From Nocardioidaceae bacterium UBA4001 (GTDB lineage: Bacteria; Actinomycetota; Actinomycetes; Propionibacteriales; Nocardioidaceae): 64,000 bases of DNA. The DNA is taken from contig DGBP01000076.1 of the NCBI GenBank assembly GCA_002384855.1, positions 1 through 64,000 on the forward strand, given 5' to 3'. The translations under genes were made by a program, and so were the position numbers. The notes beneath the pieces are model-generated. The model was given only the letters and a program-made list of their open reading frames with translations, was not told where the DNA came from and made no database searches. Within the stretch, counting starts at the first letter, position 1, and each line of letters starts with the position of its first letter. Of the stretch, positions 29,137 to 37,514 are shown piece by piece.

Positions 29137-30138
29137 ATGAGAAGTGCACGCCAGGCAGCCAAGGACCTGCTCGCCCCCGGCCGGGGCATCCTCGTCGCCG
29201 ACGAGTACGTCGACCGCACGATCGCCAGGGCCGGTGCCTCCGGCCGGGGCCCCACGTGCTCGGCCGCGGACTACCTCGACGTCGCCCTCGACAGCTGGGG
29301 GCTGGAGAACTACCTGGCCGGCGTGCTGCTGACCCCGGGGACGTTCGCCGGAACCGAGCAGCTTCGCACGCTCAAGCAGTACCGCGAGGGCACCGCCCCC
29401 CTGCTCTTCGGGGTGCGGATGGACGCCTCGCGCACCCGCCCTGGTCCTGACGGGGGCCCGCCCCCGGACCTCGACGCCGTCCGGCGCGACCTCGCCGACC
29501 ACCGCCTGCTCGGGGCCCGGTTCGTGGAGTGGCGGGCCAACATCGACCCGCTGACGGTGCAGAAGGGCCAGGTCCACGTCGACGCCGCGGCGCTCGCCCA
29601 GGGGGCCGCCGCCTCGCAGGCCGAGGACGTACTCCCCGTGGTGACCGTCGCGATGCCCGACCTGGCCTCCCAGAGCCAGGCCGTCACCCAGGCGGTGACC
29701 GCGAACGCGCTGCGGCGGCTGTTCGAGGAGCTCGAGCGTCTCCACGTCGACCGCACCGCCCTGGTCCTCCGGACGAACATGGTCCTTCCGGGCGACCAGC
29801 ACCGTCACCAGCCCTCCCCCGCCGAGGTCGCCTCGGCCACGCTGCGGATGGTCCGCGAGACCGTGCCCGACGACGTGGCCGCGATCGCCTACCTCTCGGG
29901 CGGTCAGGACATCGACCAGGCCGCCGCGAACCTCGGGGCGATCACCGAGGAGGCCCGATCGACCGGCCTGCGTCCGCGGACGACCTTCGCCTTCACCCGC
30001 GCCCTCGTCGCCGGGTCGGTGCGCTCGTGGGCCTGCGACCCCGAGCGGGCGCCGCAGGCCCAGCGGGACCTCGTGCAGAGCTGCCGACTGGCGAGTCAGG
30101 CGCTCTCGGGATCCAGCTCGCGGGCGCTCTCGGTCTGA
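29137..30138 (+). CDS. Class I aldolase homologue lacking catalytic residues (pseudo-aldolase)
   Basis: A 333-residue protein that aligns over its whole length with the class I fructose-bisphosphate aldolase at 34160-35158. It keeps the early Asp22 (GILVADE), the SGG phosphate loop (YLSGGQ, 254-256) and Arg288 (FAFTRAL). It has lost the Schiff-base lysine (LRTNMV, Arg212 for the LKPNMV Lys) and the other active-site residues: Arg94 for Lys107, Glu131 for Lys146 and Thr170 for Glu187 (rabbit numbering). Aldol chemistry by the normal route is therefore unlikely, though sugar-phosphate binding remains possible. The frame is intact, and its last 43 bp overlap the convergent cbbX end. Confidence 0.8.
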   Translation: MRSARQAAKDLLAPGRGILVADEYVDRTIARAGASGRGPTCSAADYLDVALDSWGLENYLAGVLLTPGTFAGTEQLRTLKQYREGTAPLLFGVRMDASRTRPGPDGGPPPDLDAVRRDLADHRLLGARFVEWRANIDPLTVQKGQVHVDAAALAQGAAASQAEDVLPVVTVAMPDLASQSQAVTQAVTANALRRLFEELERLHVDRTALVLRTNMVLPGDQHRHQPSPAEVASATLRMVRETVPDDVAAIAYLSGGQDIDQAAANLGAITEEARSTGLRPRTTFAFTRALVAGSVRSWACDPERAPQAQRDLVQSCRLASQALSGSSSRALSV

Positions 30139-31163
30139 GGGCCCGCCCCGTCCGCGGGGGACTCCTCGGCCGCGTCGTCGAACACGCTGCTGCCGTAGAC
30201 GTCCTCCGCGGTCAGGGTCACCAGGTCCGCCTTCGTCAGCGGCCGCTTGAGCTCCACGAGCCGCTTGGCCTGTCGGAGCCGGCAGCGCTCGACGGCGTTG
30301 CGGACGCTGCGGGCGTTGCTGAAGCGGGGCTGCTGCATGCGCAGCTCGAGGTACTCCGAGAAAGCCTTCCGGGCCGCGTCGTCGAACGAGAAGTTCTCGT
30401 CGGCCACCATCAGCTCGGCGATCTGGACGAGCTCGTCGTGCGAGTAGTCGTCGAAGGCGATGTGGTGCGGCACCCGTGACGACAGGCCGGGGTTCGCCGA
30501 GAAGAACGTCTCCATCCGGTCGGGGTAGCCGGCGAAGATGACCACCAGGCTGGCCCGCTCGTTCTCCATCTCCTGGAGGAGGATCTCGATGACCTCCTGG
30601 CCGTAGTCCCGCTCGTTCTCGGGTCGGTAGAGGTAGTACGCCTCGTCGATGAAGAGAACGCCGCCGGCGGCCTTGGCGATCGCCTCCTTGGTCTTGGGGG
30701 CGGTGTGGCCGATGAACTGGCCGACCAGGTCGTCACGGGTGACCGTGTGCACCTTGGCGTTGCGGATGTAGCCGAGTGCGTGCAGCATCTCGGCCATCCG
30801 CAGCGCCACGGTGGTCTTGCCGGTGCCGGGGCCGCCGGCGAAGCTCATGTGCAGGGTCGGCCGGGACGACGCCAGCCCGAACTGGCGCCGGGCCCGGTCG
30901 ACGAGGAGCAACGCAGCGATCTCGTGCACCCGGCGCTTGACCCCCGCCAGGCCGACCAGCTCGGCGTCGAGCCGAGAAAGCGTGTCCTCGACGCGTAGGC
31001 GCGCCTCGTCGGCCGAGAGGTCGAGCACGGCGTCGTCGGCGAGCACCTCCTCGGTCTCCTGCGCCTCGGACGCGGCACCGTTGGCGGGGTTGGCCGCCGT
31101 GGGTCCCGTCGCGCCCGGGCGGTAGAACCCGAAGCCCTGCTGGCCGGTCTTGGAATCACTCAT
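30096..31163 (-). CDS. cbbX: Red-type RubisCO activase, AAA+ ATPase
   Basis: A 355-residue AAA+ remodelling ATPase that frees red-type RubisCO from inhibitory sugar phosphates by pulling on the large-subunit C-terminus. Walker A is GGPGTGKTT (residues 110-118), the pore loop GQFIGHTAPKTKEA, Walker B GGVLFIDEAYYL, and the sensor/arginine-finger region NPGLSSRVPHHI. About 40 residues of polar N-terminal extension and a Glu/Asp-rich C-terminal tail are additional to the core. It follows cbbS by 30 bp and ends inside the 3' end of the convergent pseudo-aldolase gene. Confidence 0.95.
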   Translation of the reverse strand: MSDSKTGQQGFGFYRPGATGPTAANPANGAASEAQETEEVLADDAVLDLSADEARLRVEDTLSRLDAELVGLAGVKRRVHEIAALLLVDRARRQFGLASSRPTLHMSFAGGPGTGKTTVALRMAEMLHALGYIRNAKVHTVTRDDLVGQFIGHTAPKTKEAIAKAAGGVLFIDEAYYLYRPENERDYGQEVIEILLQEMENERASLVVIFAGYPDRMETFFSANPGLSSRVPHHIAFDDYSHDELVQIAELMVADENFSFDDAARKAFSEYLELRMQQPRFSNARSVRNAVERCRLRQAKRLVELKRPLTKADLVTLTAEDVYGSSVFDDAAEESPADGAGPQTESARELDPESA

Positions 31164-31193
31164 CTGTCGTTGCTCCTCGTCGTCGGGACCGGG

Positions 31194-31619
31194 TCAGTCC
31201 CGGGCGTACCTGCGTCCGGCCGGCGCCTGAGCGGCGTAGGACTGGACGGAGTAGCTCTGGCGCCGGTCGCTTCCCTCGGTGCGGGCCAGGTAGAAGCCCG
31301 GCTCCTCCTCGGGCCGCTGCACCAGGAACTGCATCGCGGTCGTCTGCCGGCCGAGCGTGGCGTCGTACGCCAGCACCCGGACGTAGTGGTTCGGGAACGT
31401 CGCCCGGCAGGCGTTGATCTCGCTGATCACCCCGTCCGGCTCGTCGAGGTCGAACAACGGCAGCCCCCACATCTCCCAGTAGATGTTGCGGGGGTGCGGG
31501 TCGTCGGTGAACTCGATGGAGATCGGCCACCCGTTGAGCAGGCCGTAGCGCACCTGGGCGGCGATCTCGTCGTCGGTGAGCTCGGGAAGGTAGGAGAAGG
31601 CTCCGTGTCGTAGGTACAT
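31194..31619 (-). CDS. cbbS: RubisCO small subunit, red type
   Basis: A 141-residue small subunit of form I RubisCO. It starts with HGAFSYLPELTDDEIAAQ and contains WPISIEFTDDPHPRN, as in red-like (form IC/ID) small subunits. It also carries the C-terminal extension (ending GRRYARD) that forms the beta-hairpin barrel in that group. It begins 12 bases after the cbbL stop with AGGAG before the ATG, and cbbX follows. Confidence 0.95.
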   Translation of the reverse strand: MYLRHGAFSYLPELTDDEIAAQVRYGLLNGWPISIEFTDDPHPRNIYWEMWGLPLFDLDEPDGVISEINACRATFPNHYVRVLAYDATLGRQTTAMQFLVQRPEEEPGFYLARTEGSDRRQSYSVQSYAAQAPAGRRYARD

Positions 31620-31631
31620 CTCTCTCGTCTC

Positions 31632-33071
31632 CTAGACGCTGGCGGTGGGAACTGAGTCAGGGGCGTCGGTCGAGGCGTAGTCGAAGGTGACGTCGCCCCA
31701 GGTGGCCAGGGCCACCTCGAGGGGACGGCAGTGCTCTGCCGCCTTGCGCAGGATGTCGGGACCCTCCCGGAGGAAGTCGCGACCCTCGTTGCGGGCCTTG
31801 ATCATGGCCTCGAGCGCGACCCGGTTGGCCTCCGCACCGGCCGAGATGCCGAGCGGGTGGCCGATCGTGCCGCCACCGAACTGGAGGATGGTGTCCTCGC
31901 CGAGGTAGTCGAGCAGCTGGTGCATCTGGCCGGCGTGGATGCCGCCCGAAGCGACCGGCATGACACCGGGCATGCTCGCCCAGTCCTGGTCGAAGAAGAT
32001 GCCGTTGGCGTGGTTCGTGGGGATGTGGTCGTCACGCAGGGTGTCGTAGAAGCCCTTCGTGGTGGCCGGGTCGCCCTCGAGCTTGCCGACGACCGTGCCG
32101 GCGTGCACGTGGTCGACACCGATGAGGCGCGCCCACTTCGCCAGCACCCGGAAGCTGACGCCGTGCGTCTTCTGGCGCGTGAACGTCGAGTGGCCGGCGC
32201 GGTGCAGGTGGAGCAGCACGCCGTTCTTGCGTGACCAGTTCGCCATCGACTGCATCGCGGAGTAGCCGATGGTCAGGTCGATCATCACGACGACGCTGCC
32301 GAGCTCCTTGGCGAACTCCGCCCGCTCGTACATCTCCTCCATCGTGCCGGCGGTGACGTTGAGGTAGTGGCCCTTGATCTCGCCGGTGTCGGCCATCGCC
32401 TTGTTCACGCCCTCCATCGAGAAGAGGAAGCGGTCGCGCCAGCGCATGAAGGGCTGCGAGTTGATGTTCTCGTCGTCCTTGGTGAAGTCGAGCCCACCGC
32501 GGAGGCCTTCGTAGATCACACGGCCGTAGTTGCGCGCGGAGAGGCCGAGCTTCGGCTTGATCGTGGCGCCGAGCAGCGGACGGCCGTACTTGTTGAGGTA
32601 CTCCCGCTCCATGACGATGCCGTGGGCCGGACCCTGGAAGGTCTTGACGTAGGCGACCGGGATCCGCATGTCCTCGAGGCGCAGCGCCTTGAGCGGCTTG
32701 AAGCCGAAGACGTTGCCGATGATCGAGGACGTCAGGTTCGCGATCGAGCCCTCCTCGAACAGGTCGAGGTCGTAGGCGATGTAGGCGAAGTACTCGCCCG
32801 GCCGGCCCGGCACCTCGTCCACCCGGTAGGCCTTGGCCTGGTAGTGGCTGTTCGCGGTCAGGCGGTCGGTCCACACGACCGTCCACGTCGCGGTCGAGGA
32901 CTCGCCGGCCACGGCGGCCGCGGCCTCGATCGGGTCGACCCCGTCCTGGGGCGTCACCCGGAAGACGGCAAGGACGTCGGTGTCCTTGGGTTCGTAGTCG
33001 GGGTTCCAGTACCCCATGCCCGCGTAGCTCTGGACCCCCGGGTCCCAGCGGTCCTTCGTCGCCTCTGCCAT
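31632..33071 (-). CDS. cbbL: RubisCO large subunit, red-like form I
   Basis: A 479-residue catalytic subunit that fixes CO2 on ribulose-1,5-bisphosphate. All key residues are present: Lys172 and Lys174 in GATIKPKLGL, carbamylated Lys198 with Asp200 and Glu201 in GLDFTKDDENINSQ, the LHRAGH histidine, and loop-6 Lys in VVGKLEGD. The sequence is of the red-like IC (or actinobacterial 'IE') type, which agrees with the red-type cbbS and cbbX. ATG 33071 has AGGAGG six bases upstream; the longer frame begins inside the promoter. It is divergent from cbbR, the usual arrangement for CbbR-activated operons. Confidence 0.97.
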   Translation of the reverse strand: MAEATKDRWDPGVQSYAGMGYWNPDYEPKDTDVLAVFRVTPQDGVDPIEAAAAVAGESSTATWTVVWTDRLTANSHYQAKAYRVDEVPGRPGEYFAYIAYDLDLFEEGSIANLTSSIIGNVFGFKPLKALRLEDMRIPVAYVKTFQGPAHGIVMEREYLNKYGRPLLGATIKPKLGLSARNYGRVIYEGLRGGLDFTKDDENINSQPFMRWRDRFLFSMEGVNKAMADTGEIKGHYLNVTAGTMEEMYERAEFAKELGSVVVMIDLTIGYSAMQSMANWSRKNGVLLHLHRAGHSTFTRQKTHGVSFRVLAKWARLIGVDHVHAGTVVGKLEGDPATTKGFYDTLRDDHIPTNHANGIFFDQDWASMPGVMPVASGGIHAGQMHQLLDYLGEDTILQFGGGTIGHPLGISAGAEANRVALEAMIKARNEGRDFLREGPDILRKAAEHCRPLEVALATWGDVTFDYASTDAPDSVPTASV

Positions 33072-33145
33072 GTCATGCCTCCTGGACGTGTCGTCGGCCG
33101 GTGCGGCCACCACCAGCATCAGCGCCGCCATACCCCAAGCACAAG

Positions 33146-33190
33146 TGAATGGTTATTGTGAACTGTTAATCGATCTCTTAATCTTTGACG
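33146..33190. promoter_or_regulatory. cbbL-cbbR intergenic promoter and CbbR-type operator
   Basis: The 132-bp gap is unusually AT-rich in its second half. TTA-N11-TAA at 33153-33169 is a textbook LysR T-N11-A box, and TTAATC is repeated directly at 33166 and 33178, 12 bp apart. It lies immediately upstream of cbbR and about 80-120 bp from cbbL, matching sites bound by CbbR at divergent promoters. Assignment to CbbR is inference from position and pattern. Confidence 0.65.
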
Positions 33191-33203
33191 TATCCTGACC
33201 GTC

Positions 33204-34094
33204 ATGAGCGCAGTGACCTGGGGACGAATGCACACATTCCTCGCCGTCGTCGACCACGGCAGCGTGCGAGCGGCGGCGACCGTCCTGCACGTCACCGAGC
33301 CGGCGGTCTCAGCCGCGGTGTCGGCCCTCGAGAGGCACCTCGGCACCGCGCTGCTCGCCAAGGAGGGGCGGGGCGTCCGGGTCACCGACAGCGGGCTCGT
33401 CTACGCGGGCTACTGCCGCCGGATCCTCGGCCTCGTCGACGAGGCCCGCACCGCGGTCCGCTCCGCGGAGGGAGGGCGGCTGCGCATCGGTGCGGTCTCG
33501 ACCGCCAGTGAGTACGTCATCCCCCCGCTGCTGGCGTCGTTCCACCGCCGCTACCCCGACGTCGACCTGAGCCTGTCGGTGCTGCCGCGCGACGAGCTGT
33601 TCGCCGAGCTCGGCAACCACGGCACCGACCTGGTCGTCGCAGGACGGCCGCCCCGCGGTTCGGGCCTCCGCACGCGGGCCCGCCGTCCCAACCGGCTCAT
33701 CGTGGTCGCGGCGCCCGGCCGCTTCCCCCGGCCGCTCACGGCCACCTGGCTGCTTCGGGGGCCAGGTTCGGGCACCCGCGACACCACCCTCGGGCTGCTC
33801 ACCCAGCTCGAGGCGGCCCCGCCGGTGCTGACCCTCGGGACGCACGGGGCGGTCTTGGCCGCGGCCCGCGAGGGGCTCGGGGTGACCCTGGTCCACGCCG
33901 ACGCCGTGCAGCGCGACCTGGGGCAGGGCGTGCTCGAGCAGCTGGCGCTACCACGCACACCGGTCGACCGGCCCTGGCACGTGGCCACCGCCGACTCCCC
34001 CACCCCGACCGCCGAGCTGTTCCTGGCCCACATCAGCTCCGCCGACGACGTGGGCGGGGAGGCGTTTCACCTGCTCAACCGCCCTCAAGGGTGA
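33204..34094 (+). CDS. cbbR: LysR-family regulator of the CBB genes (CbbR)
   Basis: A 296-residue LysR-type regulator. The winged HTH is at residues 5-60 (SVRAAATVLHVTEPAVSAAV, then LERHLGTALL), followed by an effector domain beginning LRIGAVSTASEYVIPPLL. It is divergent from cbbLSX, and its own stop lies inside the shared CBB motif that precedes the active aldolase 65 bp downstream. CbbR proteins respond to metabolites such as RuBP or NADPH; the ligand here is unknown. Confidence 0.88.
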   Translation: MSAVTWGRMHTFLAVVDHGSVRAAATVLHVTEPAVSAAVSALERHLGTALLAKEGRGVRVTDSGLVYAGYCRRILGLVDEARTAVRSAEGGRLRIGAVSTASEYVIPPLLASFHRRYPDVDLSLSVLPRDELFAELGNHGTDLVVAGRPPRGSGLRTRARRPNRLIVVAAPGRFPRPLTATWLLRGPGSGTRDTTLGLLTQLEAAPPVLTLGTHGAVLAAAREGLGVTLVHADAVQRDLGQGVLEQLALPRTPVDRPWHVATADSPTPTAELFLAHISSADDVGGEAFHLLNRPQG

Positions 34095-34099
34095 GTCGC
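34082..34099. promoter_or_regulatory. CBB-associated motif before the active aldolase
   Basis: CCCTCAAGGGTGAGTCGC overlaps the last codons of cbbR and ends 60 bp before the aldolase ATG. It differs at a single position from the copy before rpe (42523-42540). Two such near-identical 18-mers in front of two Calvin-cycle operons suggest a common activator site. Confidence 0.55.
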
Positions 34100-34159
34100 A
34101 CCCGGCGGCGGTCGCGGCACCGTGAGCAGGGACCGCACACCGCAACGCCAGGAGGACCC

Positions 34160-35158
34160 ATGTCGCAGCTCAACGATGTCGCCACCCAGATGGTCACGGG
34201 AGGACGCGGCATCCTCGCCGCGGACGAGAGCATCAAGACGATGTCCTCCCGCCTGGAGGCCGAGGGCATCGAGGCGACCGCCACGAGCCGACGGGACTAC
34301 CGGGAGCTGCTGCTCACCGCCCCGGGGCTCTCCGCGATGGTCAGCGGCATCATCCTCTCCGACGAGACCTTCGGCCAGACTCTCGCCGACGGGCGGCCCT
34401 TCCCCGAGGCGTGCCGCGAGCGCGGCGTCCTGCCCGGCGTGAAGGTCGACACCGGCACCTCTCCGCTGCCGAGGGGCGAGGGCGCTCTGGTCACCGAGGG
34501 CCTCGACGGTCTCGGCGCCCGGTTGGCGTCGTACGCCGAGCGCGGCGCGGCGTTCGCGAAGTGGCGCGCGGTCATCGACGTGACCAGCACCAGTCCCTAC
34601 GCGCTCGAGGCCAACGCCCACGCGCTGGCCCGCTATGCGGCGCTGTGCCAGGAGCACGGCATCGTCCCGATCGTCGAGCCCGAGGTGCTCTGCAGCGGCC
34701 CGCACGACCTCGGCACCTCCGCCGAGGTGACCGCCGCCGCGCTCGACGAGGTCTTCGACCAGCTCGAGCGCCAGCGCGTCGACCTCGCCGGCATCGTCCT
34801 CAAGCCGAACATGGTCACCGCCGGCCTCGACGGCCCGCCGACGACCTCCGAGACCGTCGCGGCGACCACGATGAACGTCCTCGGCCAGCACGTCCCCGAC
34901 GGCGTCCCCGGCATCGCGTTCCTCTCCGGGGGCCACTCCAACGAGCAGGCATGCACCTACCTCGGCGCGATCAACGAGCTCGCCGGATCCGCACCCTGGT
35001 CGCTGACGTTCTCCTTCGGGCGGGCCCTGGTCAGCGACGCGCTGCGCACCTGGAAGGGCAGGCCCGAGAACGTCGAGGCCGCCCAGCAGGCCCTGCTCGA
35101 CAACTGCCGGCGAGCCTCGCAGGCCGTCGGACGTCGGCCCGCCGCCGCAGCGGTCTGA
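34160..35158 (+). CDS. fba: Class I fructose-bisphosphate aldolase
   Basis: A 332-residue class I (Schiff-base) aldolase that joins dihydroxyacetone phosphate with glyceraldehyde-3-phosphate, and probably with erythrose-4-phosphate, in the Calvin cycle. The full active site is present: Asp22 in LAADES, Lys95 in GVKVDTG, Lys134 in FAKWR, Glu173 in IVEPEVL, Schiff-base Lys215 in IVLKPNMV, the FLSGGHS phosphate loop and the FSFGRAL arginine. AGGAGG precedes the ATG. It follows cbbR in the same direction and is the functional counterpart of the degenerate paralogue at 29137. Confidence 0.95.
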   Translation: MSQLNDVATQMVTGGRGILAADESIKTMSSRLEAEGIEATATSRRDYRELLLTAPGLSAMVSGIILSDETFGQTLADGRPFPEACRERGVLPGVKVDTGTSPLPRGEGALVTEGLDGLGARLASYAERGAAFAKWRAVIDVTSTSPYALEANAHALARYAALCQEHGIVPIVEPEVLCSGPHDLGTSAEVTAAALDEVFDQLERQRVDLAGIVLKPNMVTAGLDGPPTTSETVAATTMNVLGQHVPDGVPGIAFLSGGHSNEQACTYLGAINELAGSAPWSLTFSFGRALVSDALRTWKGRPENVEAAQQALLDNCRRASQAVGRRPAAAAV

Positions 35159-35241
35159 CGTCCAGCTCCCCACCGGGCGATCCACCTCCGCCGACCTGGA
35201 CCACGCCGCGGTCGTGCTGGTCCTCGAGGGACCGGGAGTCG

Positions 35242-35598
35242 TCAGTCCTGGCAGAGGCAGAAGGGGTGGCCCGCAGGGTCGAGGAAGACCCGGAACGTCG
35301 TGCCCGGCTGGTGCTCGTGCTTGGTCGCGCCCAGCTCCAGGACGGCGGCCTCGGCGGCGTCGAGGTCGTCGACGACCACGTCGAGGTGCATCTGCTGGGG
35401 CCTGTCCTGGCTGGGCCAGACCGGAGGCGTGTAGTCCTCCACCTGCTGGAACGAGATGCACTGGCCGTGGTCCGCGCGGACGTCGACCCAGTCGTCGGAC
35501 GGGTCGATCTTCCAGTCCAGCATCGCGCCGTAGAAGGTCGCGAGCGCACCCGGGTCGGGACAGTCGATGACGATGGTGGGAAACCGAGCGATAGCCAT
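35242..35598 (-). CDS. VOC/glyoxalase-like protein
   Basis: A 118-residue single vicinal-oxygen-chelate domain. It shows the usual repeat pattern: IVIDCPDPGALATFYGAML at the start and MHLDVVVDDLDAAEAAVLELG in the middle, ending in FLDPAGHPFCLCQD. Proteins of this group range from glyoxalases to antibiotic-binding proteins, and no substrate is evident. ATG 35598 was chosen over an upstream in-frame codon because it leads straight into the first beta strand. Confidence 0.82.
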   Translation of the reverse strand: MAIARFPTIVIDCPDPGALATFYGAMLDWKIDPSDDWVDVRADHGQCISFQQVEDYTPPVWPSQDRPQQMHLDVVVDDLDAAEAAVLELGATKHEHQPGTTFRVFLDPAGHPFCLCQD

Positions 35599-35658
35599 GG
35601 CGGCCACGCTAGGTCCCATTCCGGACGATGCACGACCGGTTCGCGAACCGACGTACTC

Positions 35659-36615
35659 TCAGAAGCCCTCGCCAACCGCTCTACCGAAGCGCGCCGCCAG
35701 CTCCTTCACCGCGGTGCGCAGCTCCTCGCCTCCTTCGACCCGGAGCTCGAACGGCAGTCTCGCCAGCCACTCCTGGGCGTACATCGCCGGGTTGCTCGTG
35801 CTGCCGACGAGCACGCATCCCTCACCCGAGGGCTCGAGCCGGCCCATGGGTGGTCGCACCCAGCGCGCCACCTCCTCGACCGGGGCGTCGAACGCGACGC
35901 GGGTCGGGAACTCCCATCCGAGACCGAGGTGCTCCTCCAGCGCGGCCACCGGGTCGAGGTCCTCGGGCCGCTTGAAGACCTGGTCGGTCTCGTGGACGGC
36001 CTCGACCCGGTCGACCCGGTAGGTGCGGATCGCGTCCGCACGGAGGGAGTGGCACAGCAGGTACCAGCGACCGTGACGGACGACGACCGCCCACGGGTCC
36101 ACCTCGGCCTGCCACTCGTTGCCCGACTCGCTCCGGTAGGAGACCAGCACGCGGCGGCGGCCGGCGACAGCGGTGACGAGCGCGCTGGTGATGGCCGGGT
36201 GAGGGCGAGCCGAGTCCCGGCCCGGTGTGGCCGCAGCGTGCTCACGCAGGGCCGCCGCCTGCCGCCCGACGGTCTCGGGCAGTGCCCGGACGACCTTGCT
36301 CAGCGCAGAGCCCACCAGGTCGTCGGGGTCGAAGGTGTGGCCGTCGAGCACGGCCATGACCAGGACGAGCGCCTCGGCCTCGGTGAAGGACACCGGAGGC
36401 AGCCTCGTCCCGCGTCCGAGCCGGTACCCGCCGTACGGTCCCCGGACCGACTGCACGGGGATGCCCGCCTCCCGCAGGATCCCGACGTACCGCCGGGCCG
36501 CCCGCTCCGTGACGCCCAGTCGGCGGGCAAGCTCGGCGGCCGTGGTGCTCGGGCGGGTCTGCAGGACCTCGAGCGCGCGGAGTGCTCGCGCCGTCGGGCT
36601 GAGATCGGTCGCCAC
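35659..36615 (-). CDS. HTH/WYL-domain transcriptional regulator
   Basis: A 318-residue DeoR-like regulator. The N-terminal HTH is TAAELARRLGVTERAARRYV followed by the wing GPYGGYRLGRG; the WYL domain (around residues 140-220) includes RRVLVSYRSESG and VVRHGRWYLLCH, and a C-terminal WCX region follows. WYL domains sense nucleic-acid or small ligands. It is divergent from the alpha/beta hydrolase at 36709, its most likely target. GTG start. Confidence 0.9.
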   Translation of the reverse strand: MATDLSPTARALRALEVLQTRPSTTAAELARRLGVTERAARRYVGILREAGIPVQSVRGPYGGYRLGRGTRLPPVSFTEAEALVLVMAVLDGHTFDPDDLVGSALSKVVRALPETVGRQAAALREHAAATPGRDSARPHPAITSALVTAVAGRRRVLVSYRSESGNEWQAEVDPWAVVVRHGRWYLLCHSLRADAIRTYRVDRVEAVHETDQVFKRPEDLDPVAALEEHLGLGWEFPTRVAFDAPVEEVARWVRPPMGRLEPSGEGCVLVGSTSNPAMYAQEWLARLPFELRVEGGEELRTAVKELAARFGRAVGEGF

Positions 36616-36708
36616 GCGGGCAGACTACGACTCACGCGCACGAACCGGTAGCAGACCGTCCGGATTGTCTCCTAGCGTGGTGGTCCCTGCCCCACGAGAG
36701 GACTCACC

Positions 36709-37392
36709 ATGGACATCGTGTTGGTCGCCGGCCTGTGGCTCGACGGCTCCGCCTGGGACGACGTCGCCCGGACGCTCGAGGACCTCGGTCACCGGCCGCT
36801 CCCGGTCACGCTCCCCGGCCAGGGCGACGGAGCGACCTCGGCCACCCTCGACGACCAGGTGGCCGCCGTCCTCGCCGCGGTCGACGGCGCGCCCGCCAAC
36901 CCTCTGGTGGTGGGGCACTCGGCCGCGTCCTCCCTGGCCTGGCTGGCCGCGGACGGGCGGCCCGAGAAGGTGGCGAAGGTCGCCCTCGTCGGCGGCTTCC
37001 CCTCGAGCGACGGAAGTCCCTATGCCGACTTCTTCGAGACCGACGGAGGACTGATGCCCTTTCCGGGATGGGGGCCGTTCGAGGGGCCCGACTCCGATGA
37101 CCTGGACGAGGAGACCAAGCAGCGCATCGCCGCTGCTGCGATCCCCGTGCCCGAGCAGGTGAGCAAGGGCCGGGTGCGCCTTCAGGACGAGCGCCGGTAC
37201 GACGTCCCCGTGGTGCTCGTCTGCCCCGAGTTCAGCCCCGCCGAGGCCCAGGGCTGGATCGACGCGGGCGAGGTGCCCGAGCTCTCCAGGGCGAGGAACG
37301 TCGAGCTCGTCGACCTGGACTCGGGTCACTGGCCGATGTTCAGCAAGCCCGCCGAGCTCGCCCTGCTGCTCGCCGGCGTCGCCGAGGCCTAG
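36709..37392 (+). CDS. Alpha/beta hydrolase
   Basis: A 227-residue hydrolase. The N-terminal strand IVLVAGLWLDGSAW carries the oxyanion loop, the nucleophile elbow is VVGHSAAS and the catalytic His is in DSGHWPMFSKP. GAGAGGAC precedes the ATG, and TAGCGT at about 36673 may be the -10 box. It faces the WYL regulator across a 93-bp gap. It resembles small EstC-like esterases; the substrate is unknown. Confidence 0.85.
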   Translation: MDIVLVAGLWLDGSAWDDVARTLEDLGHRPLPVTLPGQGDGATSATLDDQVAAVLAAVDGAPANPLVVGHSAASSLAWLAADGRPEKVAKVALVGGFPSSDGSPYADFFETDGGLMPFPGWGPFEGPDSDDLDEETKQRIAAAAIPVPEQVSKGRVRLQDERRYDVPVVLVCPEFSPAEAQGWIDAGEVPELSRARNVELVDLDSGHWPMFSKPAELALLLAGVAEA

Positions 37393-37514
37393 GCCGCAGG
37401 GCTGGAGGTGGCTCCGGATCCTCGGGGTGGCGTACCTGCTCCTCCTGGCAGTCCGTCTCGCCACCGACGCCTGACGACGGCCCCACCCCCGGGGCCCTGT
37501 GTACGTTCGTCCCC

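Noticed and set aside
35159..35241. GGTCC-TCGAG-GGACC dyad between the convergent aldolase and VOC genes as a terminator
   Set aside because: The stem is only five to six base pairs and centred on a common CTCGAG; too weak to call.
37393..37514. Short frame ending LRILGVAYLLLLAVRLATDA, like a single membrane helix
   Set aside because: No plausible start or ribosome-binding site gives more than about 20 residues. It is probably chance or the tail of a lost gene.
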